A stretch of 64,000 nucleotides of DNA from Cinclus cinclus (GCF_963662255.1 NC_085060.1:5953630-6017629); one strand, 5' to 3'. Shown: positions 49,613-64,000, counted from the first letter of the stretch. The notes: generated by a model from the letters alone, not told the origin. Numbers and translations are program-made.

Positions 49613-52600
49613 TACATTACAATTTATAAATTAAAAAAAAAAAAGTACCAGAACAAACAATTTCAAATTAAGCTACAAACAACAAAAGCAAGTCGTGTGA
49701 GTATATGGAAGTGAAAATTCTATACACCACAAATTCACCAAATCACTTGAAGCATTCTCAGTCTCCCTTTTTCCCATCAGTACCACCTTGGTGTCAAGAA
49801 GAGGTTTAGTTCCTGGGAGATTTACTTACAATTAAGAGGGGAAAAATTAAGGTCTGTTTGGTTTTGGGTTTGTTTTTGTTTGTTTTTTTTAAGAAAAGTT
49901 GAGCATTAACATCAGCAAGTCTAAGAGCTACTAGAGAGAAGCTGATACCCTGTAGCTCTATATCTCTGGTATAGAGGCTATCTGAAAAACCACCAGGAGT
50001 TGTCAAGCACGTATCCAGGTTACAAGAATATTATATTTGTTTCAGAAAAATCTGTGAGATTTTTACTCCAAGCAGTTTTCCAAGTAGCATGTACGTGCTA
50101 TTGCATGTTCAACAATAAATGGCAGCAATGTGTAAAATTTCAGCATAAATAAGAAAATTGACTAGAAGACCTTGCTCTCTGAATTGGAAAACTCAACGTG
50201 TGCACTTAGTAGCATAAATAAAATATAGAATTTATAACTTTTTAAAATATTTTCTTAAAATATGAGAGGCAATTAGTTCAGTCTCATTGTCATGGAGCCT
50301 TTCCACATTCTTACTCAGTAAAGAGTATCTTAAACATGGTCTACCCTGCAGGTAGTCATTATCTTATGACTGTCTCTTTTGCACTTGTGGTTAATTCTGG
50401 TGGATTGAGAATGTACCAGTTACACTCCTGTTAATTTATTCTTCCTGTTTGGTTGGATCATAGATCAGCATCATTGGTGCCCTGCCAGGCAGCAGAAGAG
50501 CAACAATATCTGGCAACTAAAGAGATTTAAAATAATTGTTGGCAATATACCAGCTCCAAAATGACTGAAGGTCTGGCTCCTGTTCAGTTGTCAAATGAAA
50601 TGTTATCTTAATTATAGGGTCTAGGCTTTTCTCTGAGCATAGTAGGATTTTTTCTCCTTTTTCTGTACAGCTACTGAATCCCAACTGTTACAGGATTACC
50701 TTTTCATATCTTAATACTCCAGTCAACATAGTCATAGAGAAGCTGCCGCTTGAGGAAAAGAAATACAGAAAGGATAATTTCCAGAGGTAAACAATAAAAT
50801 GAGCTCCAACTCAGCAAGTAATACAGAGAATGCTCCCATGAACTGAGAATATTGGTGTTCTCTCCTTTCTGTGCATAATTTCAGTTTATATAATTGTGAA
50901 ATTTGTTAATTAAAGTCAGCACTTAACAAAAAAAAAAGTAAAAATCGTACATTGTAGTGTTTCATTAATAAAATAGGACACTCTACTGGTCCAGGGATTT
51001 CATTCCAATTTCTCCCATCACCAGTCTTGCATCACTGCCACCTTCCTGGTGTCTACAGACACACTCAAGATTCCCACTGTGTGCTTATCAGAATCAGAGT
51101 AGATGGAAGGGAGGAATTTTCAAAGTGGTAATACATTCATAGGAAGATTTCAATCACAGACCTTCTGTGCTGACTTTCACATATTTTTCTACAGCTTAAA
51201 CTGTAAGGAAATCATAAAGTAAATGCATGCCATTCATTCAGCTTTGTTTCCTTTATGAAAAATCCACCTTCCCATTACCATGACTAGCTGAGTTGTGGGG
51301 TTTCAGCTACTTCTAGTGTTTCTCTTCAGTCAGCCTGAATATTTGGCATATCCCTCAGGTCTGAATATCTCCTACAGCAGTAACTCAAAACCATTATTAC
51401 CAGGGTAAAAACATTGCTACATGCAAATTATTTCAGTCTAACTTGTGTTAACATCATAAAAACCCTTATATAATTAAGCTCTTCTATGTTTCATAATGCA
51501 ATATTGTTTGGGATAGAACAAGTGAATGTAGACAAGATGGAATAAAATCAGTAAATCAGACTTGCCATTCAATACAGAAGGGTTAAAGGGAGTTCCAGTC
51601 ACAACAGGTTAGTCAAAATAATTAATGAAAGTAGTAATTAAAAATACAGTCTGTTATTTAATTCCATAAGTCATGGAAAATCACCAGAACTAGAAATCCC
51701 AAAATATTGCCAAACCAACTTTGCGTAGATTAAGACCCAAACAACTTTAGTTTCTGCTCACAAATGGAAAAAGTACAAGGAAAAAAAAGAATCCTCTGAG
51801 ACCAAATAGATCTGTAATTTTATTATTGAATCAACAGTGTAATACAACAAAAGACATTTATGGATGAACTGTAAAGTCTGCTTTAAAATTGTCACCTTGA
51901 TCTAAAGATTACAGGTGATACAGAACTTTGGTAAATTGTTCATACAGTTGCTGTTAAAATTTGGTCCCTATTTCCTACTTGAATTTGTCCAGACATTGAT
52001 TCTTTTATTGCTTTTATCTGCTTGATTAAAACATAAAACCAACAAAAGAGTCTTGATTTGAGAAAATTAGGAATAGCTGGAAGATGATGATGAGAATACC
52101 TCAACTCAACTTTCTTTTTGAGCAGAACACATAGTGTGGAACTGCAAAAAAATATTTATTCTATGGAATGACAATTAATTTGATCAGCACCAGAGACAAA
52201 TTGTCGGTGATTTCCTATAAGCTGTACAGCAGCACTAATTGTTTAAGTAAATTATAAAGAATCACCTATTCAGCCTAAACCTGTATTCTATCCTCACCAA
52301 TGTCCACACTGGACCATCTGGGCAATCCATATCTTCTCTTCATGATTCACTTCCTTCTAGCAGACTTTGTGAAATCATTATTTCTTGTCTCTGTACCCAT
52401 GAATGGCATAATACTCATGCTATTTAAGGTTACAGCAAATATACCTGTGATAAACATCAAGTTTAGTCTGGGACAGTTCACAAATACTGGAACACCAAGC
52501 AACAGAAAAGGAAAATTAACAGTGAGGAAAAGAAGAAGTAGTAATAAAATGAGCTCCCTGTACACTGCTGGTCCTCCCATGTGCTTCAGCTAAATGCCAC

Positions 52601-55600
52601 TTCTCTTGGTCTTCCCACTTCTCAGAAAAGCACACCTAAGGCTTCACTTTCATAAAAATTACAGTGTTTTGATTGAAAGAGGTACAACTTCAACAGAGGA
52701 TGACTTCTCTTTCATCTTAAAGCCCCTGACATACAGTTGTGCTTATAGAAATAATTCTGATACTCCATTAAGCTGTGTAAAGTCATGTTGTATAACACCA
52801 AGTGATTTCTATGCATTTTCTACCACAAAATGATCATCTGTTGTGTGTTGCACTGCCTTCTTGTAAAATGCTACATTTTTAGTACGTCCATAAGCAGTAA
52901 GAAAGCAAATTACATTACCTGAGGGACAGTAGGCTCTGTGCTCCACTGCCAAAATTGTAAGCAGTCATGCACACTTATGAAATACATTTTTCCTGTTTCT
53001 CCCTTCTTGGGGGCAAAATAAATAAATTAACAAAAAATGCCAGCTTCTGCAGCCTGCAAAAATTGCTTTTTCAAACTTCAATTCATGTTATCTTTTCAGT
53101 TCTTCGAGTAAGGATCCACTCTCACTCAGGGTAAGTACTGTCCAAGTACATCACATCGCACAGCTGCATTTAACCCCAAGAAATGGAAAGTAAATGTCAT
53201 GTCACACCCCTACAAAAGATGTAGGCTTTTTTCTGGTGGTAAATCCAGATAAGGAATTTAACAGCCTAATTCATAAACACAGAGGAATGCTTAATACCTT
53301 TAGCACCTGAAAATCCCACAAGAATGAAATCCCTGTAAGAAAACAGTTTTCTCCATATTACACAGCAAGCCCTATGCAGTGACATTTATCTGCAGGCCTT
53401 TTCCTGCCTCCACACTTGTGCCACAGCTCTTGTGAAAGCATTAGACCTGGTAACCAGGTCATGCCTTGCCCTGGATCCTCGGGGACACAGAGCATCCTCA
53501 GGGCCCAGCCCTGCACAGGTACAGCCAGGTGTGCACAGCTGACCTGGGGGAATCCATCCTCACCCACAAGCATTCCTTGTTTCAAGGCAGGAAACTTCAG
53601 CTACTCCCACGGAGTAGGTTCGTGTCCACCCCTTAATCTTTATTAGTACAAATCTCACACTGAACACATAGAAATGGATGGAAAAACAACACATACATGC
53701 TAGAAGTCTCTGCTCTTTTATGAACCTTCTACACGACTCCCTCTCAGAAGCACCCACTGCACTGTGGTTCCCTCCTCTTCTTGTTATGAAATATTTTCCA
53801 TGGTCTAATACATGAGAAAAGGAACACTAAACTTCAAGCTGGAACTTTTGTAATCTGTACCTTAAAGTCTTATTTTCACACCTTATTAGTCATTAAAAAA
53901 CACACTAGATTATCTTCACCACAGTGAAGAATTTTGCCACGTGGAAATAACTGGGTCCTACACTTTATTTGGACTGAAACCTGAAATAACTTTGAGACAA
54001 CTGCACTACAGCCCATGAAGTTCACATTTTGCCAAAGATTTAGGTTTCATTCCTAGACTCTAGACTTAAATTAGAATTTGTGTTTTCTTTGCCTAATGCT
54101 AAAACCAATAAAATAATCTGTCTCCAAAATGAGATATGCTAAAATGGAAAATCACAGGCTTTCTATTGAAAATCTTTTACATGTTAACTCTAATAAACTA
54201 AACAGATATCCAATTTAATTACCCCAGTAGGACTTGGACAGACTATGGTTAAACTACAGCAAAATAAAATCTGGAAGCCTGAAAATTAAAGGAAATACTG
54301 CAGTAAAAAGTGGCTATAATTCATTCATAGGTTATGTACCTATTCTGAACTTCACAGAGGAAAATCTGGTACACATGAGGTCAGTAAAGGCCTTCTCTCA
54401 AGTAAAACTTAATTTTGCAGATCAGAAATGGCAAGGGAAAAGAATGACTTGCTGGGAAAAAAATTATACATTATTTTAGTTGAAAAAGAAATTAATTATT
54501 TGGAACTTTTTTTAAATGTACTTTTTATCCTTAACTTCAGTTAAAATGCATTGCGTGCCGTCCCTTCATACTTGGAAGGAACCTCAATTGCTTTGAAGTT
54601 CATCAGCCTAATGAGGAAGTCCATATAGCTCAGGCAACTGCTGCATACTTAGCAGCTCTTAAAAAGCAGAACCATTTATAAACTTAAAGGAATGGTTATT
54701 CAGACACAAATATAAATTCACTTACTAGCTCTGCTTCTGACATGACTCAATGGACCCTGAGTGCTAGATTTTTGATACAACATGGAAAGACATTACTGAA
54801 GTTTTTTGTTTTAATTCACTGCAGCAAAGAACATGATCTATCTACAGCAAAAACAAAGCCACAGCTTTCATCAAAGTTTTTCAGTCTTGGCATTGGATGC
54901 GTGCAATTACTGCACCATCTGAATGCTGTAAGGATTTCAACACCACTCTAGCAGCCTGAATAAAGGATTGCACTTTTTAAATGATCTATCAATGGTTTAG
55001 TAACAAATAAGAAATATTTACTGTATTTTATTTCTAGCCTTATACAGGATTTAATCTTCTTTTGAATGCCATAGGCTTGGACAAAGTCTCATGACTGAAA
55101 AAATGGTACAGTAGCATTTTATATTGGTACTGAACCACACTCTATTTAATGTCTACATTTGGGAGGATGCAGATGTTAAATACAGATTAATATAAACCTG
55201 CAAACCAGTTACTCCCTTACTTACTAAACTCTAAATTTCAGTTTCTGATCACAAATTACAAGAAACGTTTATTTACGCCACTAGTAAAGTCATGAATTTG
55301 GATCACATGAGGGGAAGGAGAAATAAAATGTCTGCATGCTGCTTCATGAAGCATTTTTGATGCCTGCATATTCACACATTTTCATTGCTTGGTTTTCCTG
55401 TGTTCCTAATTGCACTGTAGATAAATTTCTTAAGAGAAAAAGAATTTGGAAGGAACAGACCTCTCAGAGACAAGGGCAACAATTAAGCTGGAAATGCCTG
55501 CTTTTTCTCCAGCATAAACTGAAGCATAATTATGCAAGTGATGTTGCTGCCATACGATTTCATTATCTGTCTGCCAACCTAAAGGGTTTCTGTTCCTTTT

Positions 55601-56890
55601 GCATGGAGGTACCCAACTCAATCTTTTTCCAGGCTATGACAGCATGGAAAAATCTGAAGTTGCCCAGTAGTTGTGAATGCAAATATAAATAACAGAAAAT
55701 CAGAAATGGAGTATTTATAGATGTGCATGCTTCCTGAATACTCATGATTATCTGGAGATAAAGACTAGAAGGTTATCCCAAAATGCATTTACAGCCTGCA
55801 ATTTCTTTCTCTTAACTTCGGAGGCTGTTGTCTTTCTGCTTCCTACAGTGCACATAAAACTTAACTGTGAAGTTTGCAGACCATGAAAAAGGAAGATAAA
55901 ATAAGGTACTCCAGAGTAAGGTAAATCCAGAGTATAAAAGGGCAAAGAAGGGCATGTGATAAAATGTCACCCCAACTGCAAAATAAGATTGTCAATAAAA
56001 ATTAAAAATAATTATTAAATCTTTTCAAAATAACTTCAGCTTCACTCTTTTGATCTGGAATTACTACTCTTAATATAACAATATAAAGCTTATAAGATAG
56101 AATTATATATTTCAGCAAATGGATGAGGGAGTGAATATTAACTGCTTTGTATTTTTCTATTCAAATATAGTATTCAAAACAAATAGTATTCAAACTGTTT
56201 TCTTATTTTATATGTAAGTATAGGTGCTAGCAACAATACTAAAAACATTAATGGATGCTGTCAAGCTCCAAAGTAAACTGTAGGAATTTTTAACAAATCT
56301 GTAGAACTTTTAAGTTTGCCTGTCCTCAATTTGCATGTTAAACATGTAATTAAGTTACAGTATTCCACAGATGCCACCATGTAAAACAACTAGAGGAAAT
56401 AAAAGGGGAGGAGAAAACAAGGAAATTTAATTTTACACACAGAGATAAATAGATAGCAAACATGGCCATGAAAGCACATTAGCAGAGAGCAAAGGCACAG
56501 GGAATTAAAAGTAAAGAACACCATCTGGGTGTCCTGGATGGTGTGGTGGTTCCATCCCCTTCATCCAGCTGGCAAGGGACTGGGACATGGTGCAGCTAAC
56601 ACTGCTAATGTATCTGAAAAGCTCAGCCAGCTCTGGGCTGCCCAGAAATCTTTTTGTCTGGCTGCAGCAGGAATGAGGACACTGGCACTTTATGTGGAAG
56701 AAACGCAGCTCCTGTTATTCAGGATCACTTTCTTATCACTTCAATCAGCATCAGATCAGGCCCTGATTAACTGGCTCAACAACACCTATCATTTTGAATT
56801 AACTTCTCTTTGGATCGGTCACTTCTTTTAAGGACTAAATTCATAAAGTACTGACAGAAAACAAGAATGATTTTTCATATTTGCTACTGC

Positions 56891-56905
56891 AAAAAAAAAA
56901 AAAAA
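56891..56905. repeat. A15 homopolymer
   Basis: Fifteen consecutive A in unique DNA, with no retrocopy beside it. Confidence 0.9.
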
Positions 56906-58979
56906 GGCTCTAAGCTGTTCTCTGTGTCCATTACGTTCAGAGTAGTCATAAAGAAATTAAAGTACAGTGAGGAGATTTTGTATTTGGCTTTTGCCATATC
57001 TTCTAATTAGGGCAGTGAACATTGATAGAAGTCACTAGGGATGCTGTGATACCCATCATTGTATGTTTTCAATAACACACTGGAGAACTTTAGAGAGAAA
57101 GCTTTAGACACAGTCCATTCTACTTCAGGAAAAGGTGATGGAATGGTTGGAATAGCACAAACTCTCAGAACCATTCCTGACTCAAATTCTCATGACTATG
57201 ATCTCCTGGGGTAAAAAAATTAATAGTGGATATTTGGTGAGATTACTACATTTTCCACATGTAACACAAAAAATAGCACCCCTTTATGGTTGTGAGATTC
57301 AGAAAATTGCTTTAAGTTATAATGCAGGTGTCTTCATTCTTCAGTAATATTTTTCTGTTCTACTTCCTATTTCTTTCTTAGAATAATTACCATGTCATGA
57401 CTTGCAGTCTTTCCTCAGTTGTAATCACTGGTAGTTTGTCTGAGAAAAAGACAGCAAGTTCAAGTTTTGCAAGGATCTGAGGACTACTATGACTCCTCCA
57501 GAGAAAACAGCATCATAGGATGGTCTTTTATCCTAAATGAGTCTTAAACTTTCAAAGTGGCCACAGTTAGCACTCCAAACATGATAACAGACTCCCAGAG
57601 AGTCCATGGCTGAATGTTTTGCCAAGTCTGGATGGTGCTGTTGCTAACAGATGCTGGGACTGAAGTAGGTGATACTGTGTTCATAGAAAATTACCTTTAT
57701 TTTTCTGTATTGTCCTTGCACCCAGGCAGCGGGACATGACCACACTTCTGGGATTAAATAGGTGGAGCAGTGGGCCTTCGTACTCAACCTGTGCTGACTA
57801 AGATAAAACCAGCTTATAAACAAGAGGAAATTTTTCTCTCCTGCGTAGTACATGACAGTTCACAGCAGACAGGTGTTAGCCAAGAGCTCTTTCTCACACT
57901 GAAATAAATACTGTAGAAATTTTACCATTCTGTCCATCACATTTCATAGTGTTCAGCTGTAGGCCAATAAAATGTATCTGCAACCTGAATGTGACAAAAA
58001 ATTCCACCTGAGAAGTAAGTAATTTCATTAACTTTCCTGAAATAGAATGTGCAGGTACAATTGATCCAGCAGCTTTTCCCAGAGAGAAATCAAGAACCAT
58101 TGCCAAATAATGTGTCAATTGATACGATCAGGAACTGTATGTCTAATGATAATACTATACAATTGTCACCATTTAAAAGTTATCTGGTGCCAAAGGCTAT
58201 TAAAATTCTTTTTAAAACCTCACTCTAATATAGATGTTAATATGCAAGATATGTTGTCACCCTTTAACAAACTTCCAGTTTGAGGTTGTCAAGAGTGTCA
58301 AGGATCAAACAGAGGTTAGTGTAAATTCCAGGCTGTCAAGAAATACCTGCGAGAGAATAAAGAGCAAAGTTCTGCAATCCATTTTAATTTGACATTGATG
58401 TTTTTTTCCTTGGAAAGAGCTAAACTATGCAAGATTTGCTCTGGGAGGTGTAACACTAAGGTATTTAAGGCTAGATACAGAAAATGTGGAAGGTATTCAG
58501 ATATTGTGTTACCAGCTGGTATTTACGGACCCCTATAAATGCTTGAACCATGAGCAAAATAAAACAAAAAGAAGTGGATTGGGGGGTAAAAAATGCTGAA
58601 TGTAAAGTTTCTAAACTAGGTGCTGAGATGTGCTAAGGGAAAGTACTTGAAGTTTCAACAGAATATTCTGCTGCTTTTTGAGAATCAGAATGCACAATTC
58701 CAATGCACAAGTTTCATGATACCATTGAATTTGCTTTGAAAAAAAATCTAGCAATGATAATTTCTACTAATGTAATGTATTAAATTTCATTAGTTTGTTT
58801 ACTTTGTTTTTAAACCTGATGCCTTCTCAATGCTTCAGTCTGACATTGTCAAAAGAGAAGTGTGCTTTGCATTTACCATGAGCAGCACCATCCTTCACAG
58901 AGACTGTGCTCTTTTTCTTGCAGTGCCTCAACAGGGCAGCTTGGTTTTAGCGTGTGCATATTTGCTTTGAGATAAATCA

Positions 58980-59330
58980 TTGAGCTTCCTAATGAGGGCT
59001 TTTCTCTCTCTGAAATGCAACAAGAGGCCAGTGTGTGCTCCTGGACAGGTGCCCATTGCAGAGACCTGGGAGATGGCTCTTAGAGCTACATCCATCTGCC
59101 AGAAGTAGCTTTGTCTGGGATCAATAGCAACCCTAGTAATTAATAATCCAGGTAATCAGTACCTAACCTGTATCTGTCGCACCCCTTGTGTCTGTCATTG
59201 AGTGGACACCTGGCATCTGCATGCAGAATGACATTTCCATGAGGAGCCTGTGACAGTGCAAATGAAGCCCATGTAACCAAGCATGAAAAGCAAAGCTAAG
59301 CTGTGCATGTCTCTTTGGGACAGTTCCACA
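58980..59330. promoter_or_regulatory. Candidate conserved noncoding element
   Basis: The block is less AT-rich than its surroundings and has no simple repeats. It contains a dense patch near 59115-59160 with TAGCAACC (an RFX-type half-site), TAATTAATAATCC (overlapping homeodomain and TAATCC bicoid-type sites) and GGTAATCAG. It has no coding potential. The motif reading is direct; the idea of a conserved enhancer is inference. Confidence 0.25.
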
Positions 59331-61990
59331 GCATTAGAGTAAAAACAAAAACACCCCAGAAACATGCAAGATATGGTTTGAATTTTGAAGAGAAAAATGC
59401 CTTATAAAAATCATCTTTGATTTTTGCATCACCACTAGTCGACAACTGGAAAGAGGTGAGTAGACCTCAAAGCCTTATTTACTTTCCACAGAAATTATCT
59501 AGGATGTCTGGTGCTGTCCATAACTTTCCACTTGAAGTCTAAATGCTACAAGTTTGAAAACTTTCTCTTCCTTTGCGCGTAAATGTTAATCCTGCACTTA
59601 CAATTTTCATTATTTTCAGTGCCACTGGGCCTAACTGATATCTTATGAATGAACAGCAGCAGCAAATGAACATAGTCACAATGGTACCACATTTACTTTC
59701 AATAAATAAATTGTTTATAACGCTCAGCTACATAATACCCCATAGAAACAATCCCTGTGTGCCTTTCCTACCAGGCAAGACTATTAATCCTGTTTCAAAA
59801 CAAAGTCGCCTATGGAAAATGGAACTTACCCCAGAGAAGGCACGTGTTAAGTGCATGCAATTGAATCTTTATCAAACCATTTCATCCTTTCACTGTGTTA
59901 GTTCAGAAAAGTTAAGCAGTCTATCTCATCATCTCAGTCCTATCAGCCCACTGAACTCAAATATCTTCCCTTTATTCTACTTATAAAGAGCAAGAGCTAT
60001 ATACAGTAGAGATTTTATTTTTTAAGCTTAAAACTGATTCTAGATTGTTACTTTAAGACAGCACAGTCAGCTCAAGATGTCATTGGCACCAAGCCACTCA
60101 GAGATATTCAAACCTCCCATGGACTGCTTTGGCACATGTACAGTACACACTGGGTTTTTTTCAAAAAGTTCTTAGCACAAAAATGTAAAAATGAAGTGCT
60201 TCAGAGTATCATAATTTACAAAAATATTCTAAGCAGCTAATTCAAATAACTTCAGGATTAGAAAATTTATCTCTCCCTATGTTGAAGTAATGAAATGAGC
60301 AATAGCTCATAAAGTAAAAGTAGTGTTGAAATCCATTCATTCCCTGATGACCTTTTATTGGCATTGAACTTCAGCTGGCACTGAAATGCAGAAAAGAACC
60401 AACAGTGCTTACTGATGAAAAGCATAATGAATGCAACCTGCTTTCTGGAATATTTTGTACCTTGTGCAAATGTTCTGATTTTCTGATATCTCATTAATTC
60501 TGTTGCTTCTCTGTTAATGCAAAAAGACTCATTTTAATAATTTGAGCAGCTTTTCATATTGCCCTTATAGCATGCTTAAAATTTAAAAACTTATTATGAT
60601 CCTGATATAAATTCCACAGCCATTAAGCTGCTAATATCCAAAAGACTAATTTAAAACTATGGAACTCATTTTGACGTGAAATACTGTGAAAACTTATTAC
60701 AATAGACAAAAAATTATGCCTTGAAAACTTCATCTGTTTTGTAGCCTACTGTAGCTGAAATAGACTTATACTAAAAAAATGAATACATTCAAACTAAAAT
60801 TTAAGTGGCCCATTCTCATTTACTGCCTAGGGTAATTAGATTTTTTTTAGAGTTCAATTACATTTTAAAAATACTGTTTGTTTTCTTTCACTGATATAAT
60901 GAAATGGGGATAAAGATCACCCAACGTTCCAGCCAGAGGGCTCTTTTAATGCTTATAAAATGAAGAGCACACAGATGACAGCAAGAAAGAAAAGATGGGT
61001 TTTTATATTGCCATGATATATGCACAATATATGACTAAGAAGTTGTTAAAAGGCAAAGAAAAATTATTGAAACAAATTGGGTTTGAGGCAATGTGAGTAT
61101 GTTTCACTAGGAACAGCCTTACTATTTTTAGAAATAGGAAAAATATCCTGAGCTTTGAAAACTAAGATAACAAATGCTAGTGAACAGGAAGGTATTCTTA
61201 ATCTCTAAAGATTTTATTAGTCATCCATTAATTCAATAGGGTCTATCAGGCTCTTTCCATATACTCAGCCAATCTGGTTAACAATACAGTTCATTGTATC
61301 CAAGAGGATAAAACAGAAGGGACTGATTTTACTAGTTTTACCAAATTTGGCCTAACATGATTGTACTGAATCAATTTACTGATTTGAAATGTTACATCAC
61401 TAAGATTGTACATAAACACACAGAACTCTACTGTCTAAGTTATGCAAAAGTAAGAAATACATAAAATTGGTTATTAATTCCTTAGCCATTCAACAGACAG
61501 CAAAAGACAATAGTCCTTCTCATGGTGGTTTGGTTACCTATTTTCTACTTTTATTTAAATAGGGTACAGCCTTGTGAGCTGAACATTGATACAAACACTT
61601 GAAACCTTCAGTATTGTGCCAATTTTATCTTAATGTCTATTTAAAATTTAGTTGCTGGCCATGGTATGTCATATAATCAACTAAGGAAACTAAAACTTAA
61701 AGTTAGATGCTATTTTTTAGCATGGAAGAGAGCTATCAATTCTAATAGAGTCAAATGAAAATGTCCAGAATGATAGAAAGGGAAAATGTCTTTAAAAATA
61801 CACTAATGTAACTCCCACAATCTGAACAATTATCTGTAAACTTAAATACATTTGCATAAAACATTTTTCTTTTAATGATACCACTGAGGAATTAATAGTT
61901 TTATAACTTTGGTAATGTTCAGAGATAGCCATGCCTTTGATCTTGCCTCTTTATGAACACTATTAATCAGCATAATTTCTGACACACATT

Positions 61991-62006
61991 AAAAAAAAAA
62001 AAAAAA
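61991..62006. repeat. A16 homopolymer
   Basis: Sixteen consecutive A followed by GAAAACCC. No retrocopy seen beside it. Confidence 0.9.
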
Positions 62007-63250
62007 GAAAACCCAAGAGGCAATTAAAATGTATTGGACCTTTCTAAAATATATTTACAGAAAAATCCACTCCACCTGTATCTAAGAAAATCAGTGAGTG
62101 TTGTATAAGTAGACTCTAGGGTTTCAGAAAAGCTTGTGAGTGGCAAGGGCAGGGAGAGACTCCCTCCATCAGTCCCTTCCACAGCTCAGGCTGAGCTGCA
62201 TCCTGTGTGCTTATTTACCTCTCTGGCTTCTGCTCCTACCTGCCCCTTACACCTGCAGGTGCTGCTCCCACCCAGCCTGACTGATCCCCAGTGCTTTAAG
62301 ACACACTCTCATAGTCCAATCTCTTCTTATCGCTCTTGGTCATCAGGAAACATCTATCGGTATAATAACTCATATTATTATAGTGATTAATTTGTAATTA
62401 ATTGGGGCTGACAAGACTTTTCAAGGACCAACAATTGGCTTAACTGCATTTGCTGACTCCTTTCCTTCATTTTACTTTGTTGGCCTGGTTCAGAAGTGTT
62501 TTGAGTATGAACTAAAATGAAAATGAAATGCCTTTTTGGATACTTATGGAGATGTTCTGAACGTGTAATTAGAGTCCTGATATAAAATTTTTCAGATTCT
62601 TCAGGAAGCTGGATCCTAGGGAAGTTTTTTTATAGGCTTAGTCCTCTTACTTACTCAGAAACATGTTTTCATAGTCACATCTGATCACCTCATCTACTTC
62701 GATGGAAATCTAGAAAAATGAAAAAAAGTGAACCGTTTCTCCAGTGAAAAACTCGACAGTTAAAAAGAAATTAAGAGCATCATAATCACATATCATAGAC
62801 AATATTTTTTTCCTCTAGAAATCTGATTCAAAAACTCTTCACTGTTTCTATCTTTCAGTCTGCTTTGTCTGTGCTTTCTCGCAGTGGCCAAGGGCTCAGC
62901 TTTTGAAAATTGTCCATCTGTTTCTGTGTTAATTCTGCTATGTTTATGCTAACTCCTAATGGTTAGGTTTCCTTTTGTGCACATTTTCCCAGAGAAACTT
63001 TTCATCACAGCTGACTTAAGACAGCCCAGTGATTACAGGTATTAGGCACACAGGTGGATGCAGAGCCCCACAGTAAGCCAACAATTAAAGTACAAGTCAG
63101 AAAAAAAAAGATTATCTTAATGAATGTGGCATACAGTATGGAATCCATAGCTCACCTTCAGAGCCCTATAATAATTTTTAAAACTAAGCTTGTGCATTTA
63201 CTCATAGCCAAAATTCAGGAGGTATAAACAATGTGAGGTAAATTACTTGC

Positions 63251-63290
63251 AAAAAAGAAAAAAGAAAAAAAAATACCAAAAAAGAAACCA
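63251..63290. repeat. A/G-rich tract
   Basis: Nearly pure purine run of A blocks separated by single G, with a short pyrimidine break. Simple sequence. Confidence 0.85.
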
Positions 63291-64000
63291 AAGTCGTCCT
63301 CATATACAGCAGGAGACTATCCATCTGAAAAGGTTCTTTATCTTCCAGGCAATAATATTCCTGTAATCTTACACAGTCCTCCCTAAAACAGAGGAGTTTT
63401 TCTATTTTATTCAATTCTATTGAATAATAAATACATATGTATATATAATTCTAGGTCCAACTTCTGAAAAAAAGAAGTGTTTTGCACATCTGTCAAGGAT
63501 GAACAAGTTGTCAAGACTTTTCATCTGATCTTGTAACTGTACTTAATTTGACAAAGCTGCAAGATTAAGACAAACTTGACAAACTGCTACCTACTGAAAT
63601 TACTCATAATTGGTTAATTTTTTATATATGTGGCCAAAATATCCCCATAACTCCGCATTTCAAAGTTGTTACAAAAATACAGAAATTATAAGGTGTTATG
63701 TAGGTTAAGACAATCTGACAACTGAACAAGGTCAAGACTCTGCTGCTATCAAGGAGCTCTCTCTGCTGCCAGGGAAGAGATTTCCTTTCTAATGGACAAT
63801 CCTGTTAATTTACTTGTAGAAAGAAAGACTCCAGTAACTTGAGACAAGATATATACTCTTTAGATAAATAAGGGGGGAAAAAGCTGAAATACAACCACTA
63901 CCACAGCAATATAACCACCACTTCAGCATGCATTTCCATTGTCAAAAATATAAATATAATAGAAACTAAAAACAGACGGAGATATTCTCTGGGAGAGGAC

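Larger units (their letters stand above)
49613..64000. other. AT-rich unique DNA, no gene seen
   Basis: More than 14 kb without a recognisable exon, RNA gene or named repeat family. It holds A runs of 12 (49634), 15 (56891-56905) and 16 (61991-62006), an A/G-rich tract (63251-63290), and GC-richer patches at about 53400-53620 and 62130-62290 with no coding content I can recognise. The open frames (longest 118 codons, 55336-55692) look accidental. Confidence 0.5.

Noticed and set aside
53400..53620. GC-richer patch as a CpG island or exon
   Set aside because: Few CpG sites, no clear frame with recognisable protein content, and no promoter elements.

Overview
This window looks like nuclear DNA from a bird, most likely a songbird. 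The evidence is the repeat content: several CR1 LINE fragments, some with the characteristic 3' end (a GGTTGGACTcaATGATCTT-type motif, a TTCCAACC box and 8-bp TATGATTG tail repeats), plus LTR pieces of avian endogenous retroviruses, one of which resembles songbird LTRs I know. The background is AT-rich and CpG-poor. Nothing suggests a bacterium, plasmid or phage: there are no operons, ribosome binding sites or CRISPR array, and no rRNA or tRNA gene that I can see.

I found no protein-coding gene I can defend. The longest open frames are about 100-143 codons, show no recognisable domains, often need GTG or TTG as a start, and several lie inside repeats. The window is best read as a gene desert or the inside of a very large intron. 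The only open frame I kept, as a weak candidate, is on the minus strand at about 30.8-31.1 kb and encodes a hydrophobic helix followed by a basic stretch.

Layout from left to right: 1-2970 is unique AT-rich DNA. A CR1 3' end at 2971-3306 runs straight into an (AT)n/(AC)n microsatellite. Then come about 7.7 kb of unique DNA and a decayed ERV LTR with CCAAT and TATA boxes plus leader-like DNA (11042-11720). A block of unusual composition lies at 15400-16370. A tiny CR1 insertion at 18.9 kb has its 5' part inverted, as twin priming would leave it. At 21.8-22.4 kb an (ATT)n array adjoins two CR1 fragments in tandem. CR1 tail scraps lie at 31.2 kb and perhaps 35.0 kb. A complete solo LTR flanked by a perfect 6-bp target-site duplication occupies 36248-36894. 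A cluster of palindromes and a long hairpin sits at 42076-42197. An antisense CR1 fragment beside an A20 tract is at 43.4-43.7 kb. Two diverged copies of a segment of about 162 bp lie 1.05 kb apart at 47.75 and 48.80 kb. An internally deleted CR1 is at 49.3-49.6 kb. The last 14 kb is AT-rich unique DNA with a possible conserved regulatory element near 59 kb.

Since there are no genes, nothing here works together as a pathway. The value of the window is as a record of retrotransposition and local duplication, plus a few candidate regulatory or structured segments that cross-species alignment could test.
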